Assembly (NCBI GenBank): GCA_014871385.1
Contig: CM026429.1
Coordinates: 17,030,751 to 17,094,750 of the forward strand
DNA length: 64,000 bases
Origin: Ceratodon purpureus
Lineage: Eukaryota > Streptophyta > Bryopsida > Pseudoditrichales > Ditrichaceae
Direction of reading: 5' to 3'
Each line of letters starts with the position of its first letter. Position 1 is the stretch's first letter. This document shows, in pieces, positions 63,001 through 64,000 of this stretch. The notes beneath the pieces are model-generated. The model did not search any database, was not told where the DNA came from, and saw nothing but the letters and a program-made list of their open reading frames with translations. The position numbers and the translations under genes were made by a program.

Positions 63001-64000
63001 CCCAAAATCCAAAATGTTTGTTAAAATAGACAAAAGAATTTAAGGATTAAACGAATAAGAATAATCAACCAATGTATAATAAATATCTAATAGATATTTA
63101 CCACTAACTTTCTATATACATTTGATATACACCAAAACTTACTATGCTAAAGTTTTGTTGCCATAATTGTAATTGCTCTGAAATAAGGTGTGCAAGGTGG
63201 TACGTGGAGTGAGTTCCAAACTCAAGGCATGGCAACCCATTCATGCCAAATGTGGAGGGGTGGCATGTTTTATACAATGGGTTGATTCTCGTAAATGGAC
63301 AAATTCTTGCATTTACGCCAGCAGGCCTTCGGCTGGCCTTCTCAACGAGACACGCGGCGCCTCCTCCAAGTCCCTTTTCACCTTCCATCCTTCCTCCCAC
63401 ATGCTTCTTTAAGCTTTTCTCCTTCATCAATTTTTGACAAATTAAAAAACAATATTAGTACAGTAAAAGTCAAATTTTGTAGTCTCTAGAATGGCTTACT
63501 TCAAAGTACAGTCAAATTGAATTTGAAGTGACCGGTACCAATTTTAGTGTTGGCAAGACTCAATGGCCATTGTGCCGAGGCCCTTCAACTCCAAATATAG
63601 TGTTGGCACCATTGTTGGCATCAATGGTACAAAAGCTCTAGGAAATTTTAGCCAAGCATGGTGGATCTCACATTAGGTTAGAATGGCAAAAATTCTTTGC
63701 AACGTTGAGAAATGTGTCCTATTATGGCAGTTAAGGTCAATCCCATGGGCCATGACCACCCGCAACCATCCATTCACACACTATCCATAGAGTTATCCAC
63801 GACCAAACATTCCTATCACTCCCCAACTCACGACGATGGTATTTATACATCCATCGCCCATCGGTCCATCTATCCATCCATGCACCCATTCATTCATACG
63901 ACCATTTATTCACCCCACAAATGATCTCACAACCATTTTATGACATTCTAAAGAGGATGCTACACTACTGGAAAGGGAGTCCTTCCCTTCAAAAAAAAAT
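60086..64000. other. AT-rich intergenic DNA
   Basis: No gene supported. 62.2-62.7 kb has a few short plus-strand stretches of coding-like texture but no family. 63.2-63.42 kb is GC-richer with no recognised product. A loose (CCAT)n tract lies at 63766-63890. Confidence 0.5.
63841..63890 (+). repeat. Loose (CATC)n tract
   Basis: Interrupted CATC/CATT units such as CCATCTATCCATCCATGCACCC. Seen directly. Confidence 0.7.

Overview
The window is plant nuclear DNA, most likely from a moss. The genes are split by GT-AG introns, the proteins are plant-type (importin alpha-9, the bifunctional PYRR enzyme, the cyclophilin/U-box protein PUB49), the intergenic DNA is very AT-rich, and the TIR domain has an 'IFLSHSGAQK' start that I associate with moss TIR proteins. 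I cannot name the species. For every multi-exon gene below I checked that splice phases join without a frame break; the coordinates are my own reading.

Layout: 1-4183 leader/promoter DNA; 4184-7222 (+) a TIR/F-box/LRR fusion gene; 7223-10787 AT-rich spacer; 10788-13191 an inverted pair made of a broken copy (-) and an intact copy (+) of a small, probably secreted protein; 14541-18450 (-) importin alpha-9; 19790-21360 a dead DUF7869-type transposon-derived gene; 22238-23225 a dead Tc1/mariner transposase; 24428-27803 (-) a secreted/endomembrane protein that resembles a permuted NlpC/P60 papain-like enzyme; 29645-33207 (-) an SF1 helicase of the plant SEN1/UPF1-like group; 34-40 kb AT-rich DNA with a MITE, a half hairpin element and an 81-bp minisatellite; 42081-43545 (+) an aldose/mannose-6-phosphate reductase; 44042-46808 (-) PUB49; 49479-52998 (+) PYRR, followed by a truncated duplicate of its exon 5; 53.8-64 kb gene-poor AT-rich DNA with a TTAA-flanked inverted-repeat element and a long hairpin element.

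The genes are ordinary housekeeping neighbours and do not form a functional cluster: nuclear import, RNA helicase, spliceosome-associated PPIase/U-box, riboflavin synthesis and sugar-alcohol metabolism. The exception is the first gene. It places a TIR domain with the NADase glutamate in frame with an F-box and a leucine-rich tail. That would couple TIR chemistry or TIR-TIR recognition to an SCF ubiquitin ligase. It is the best candidate here for an undescribed system.
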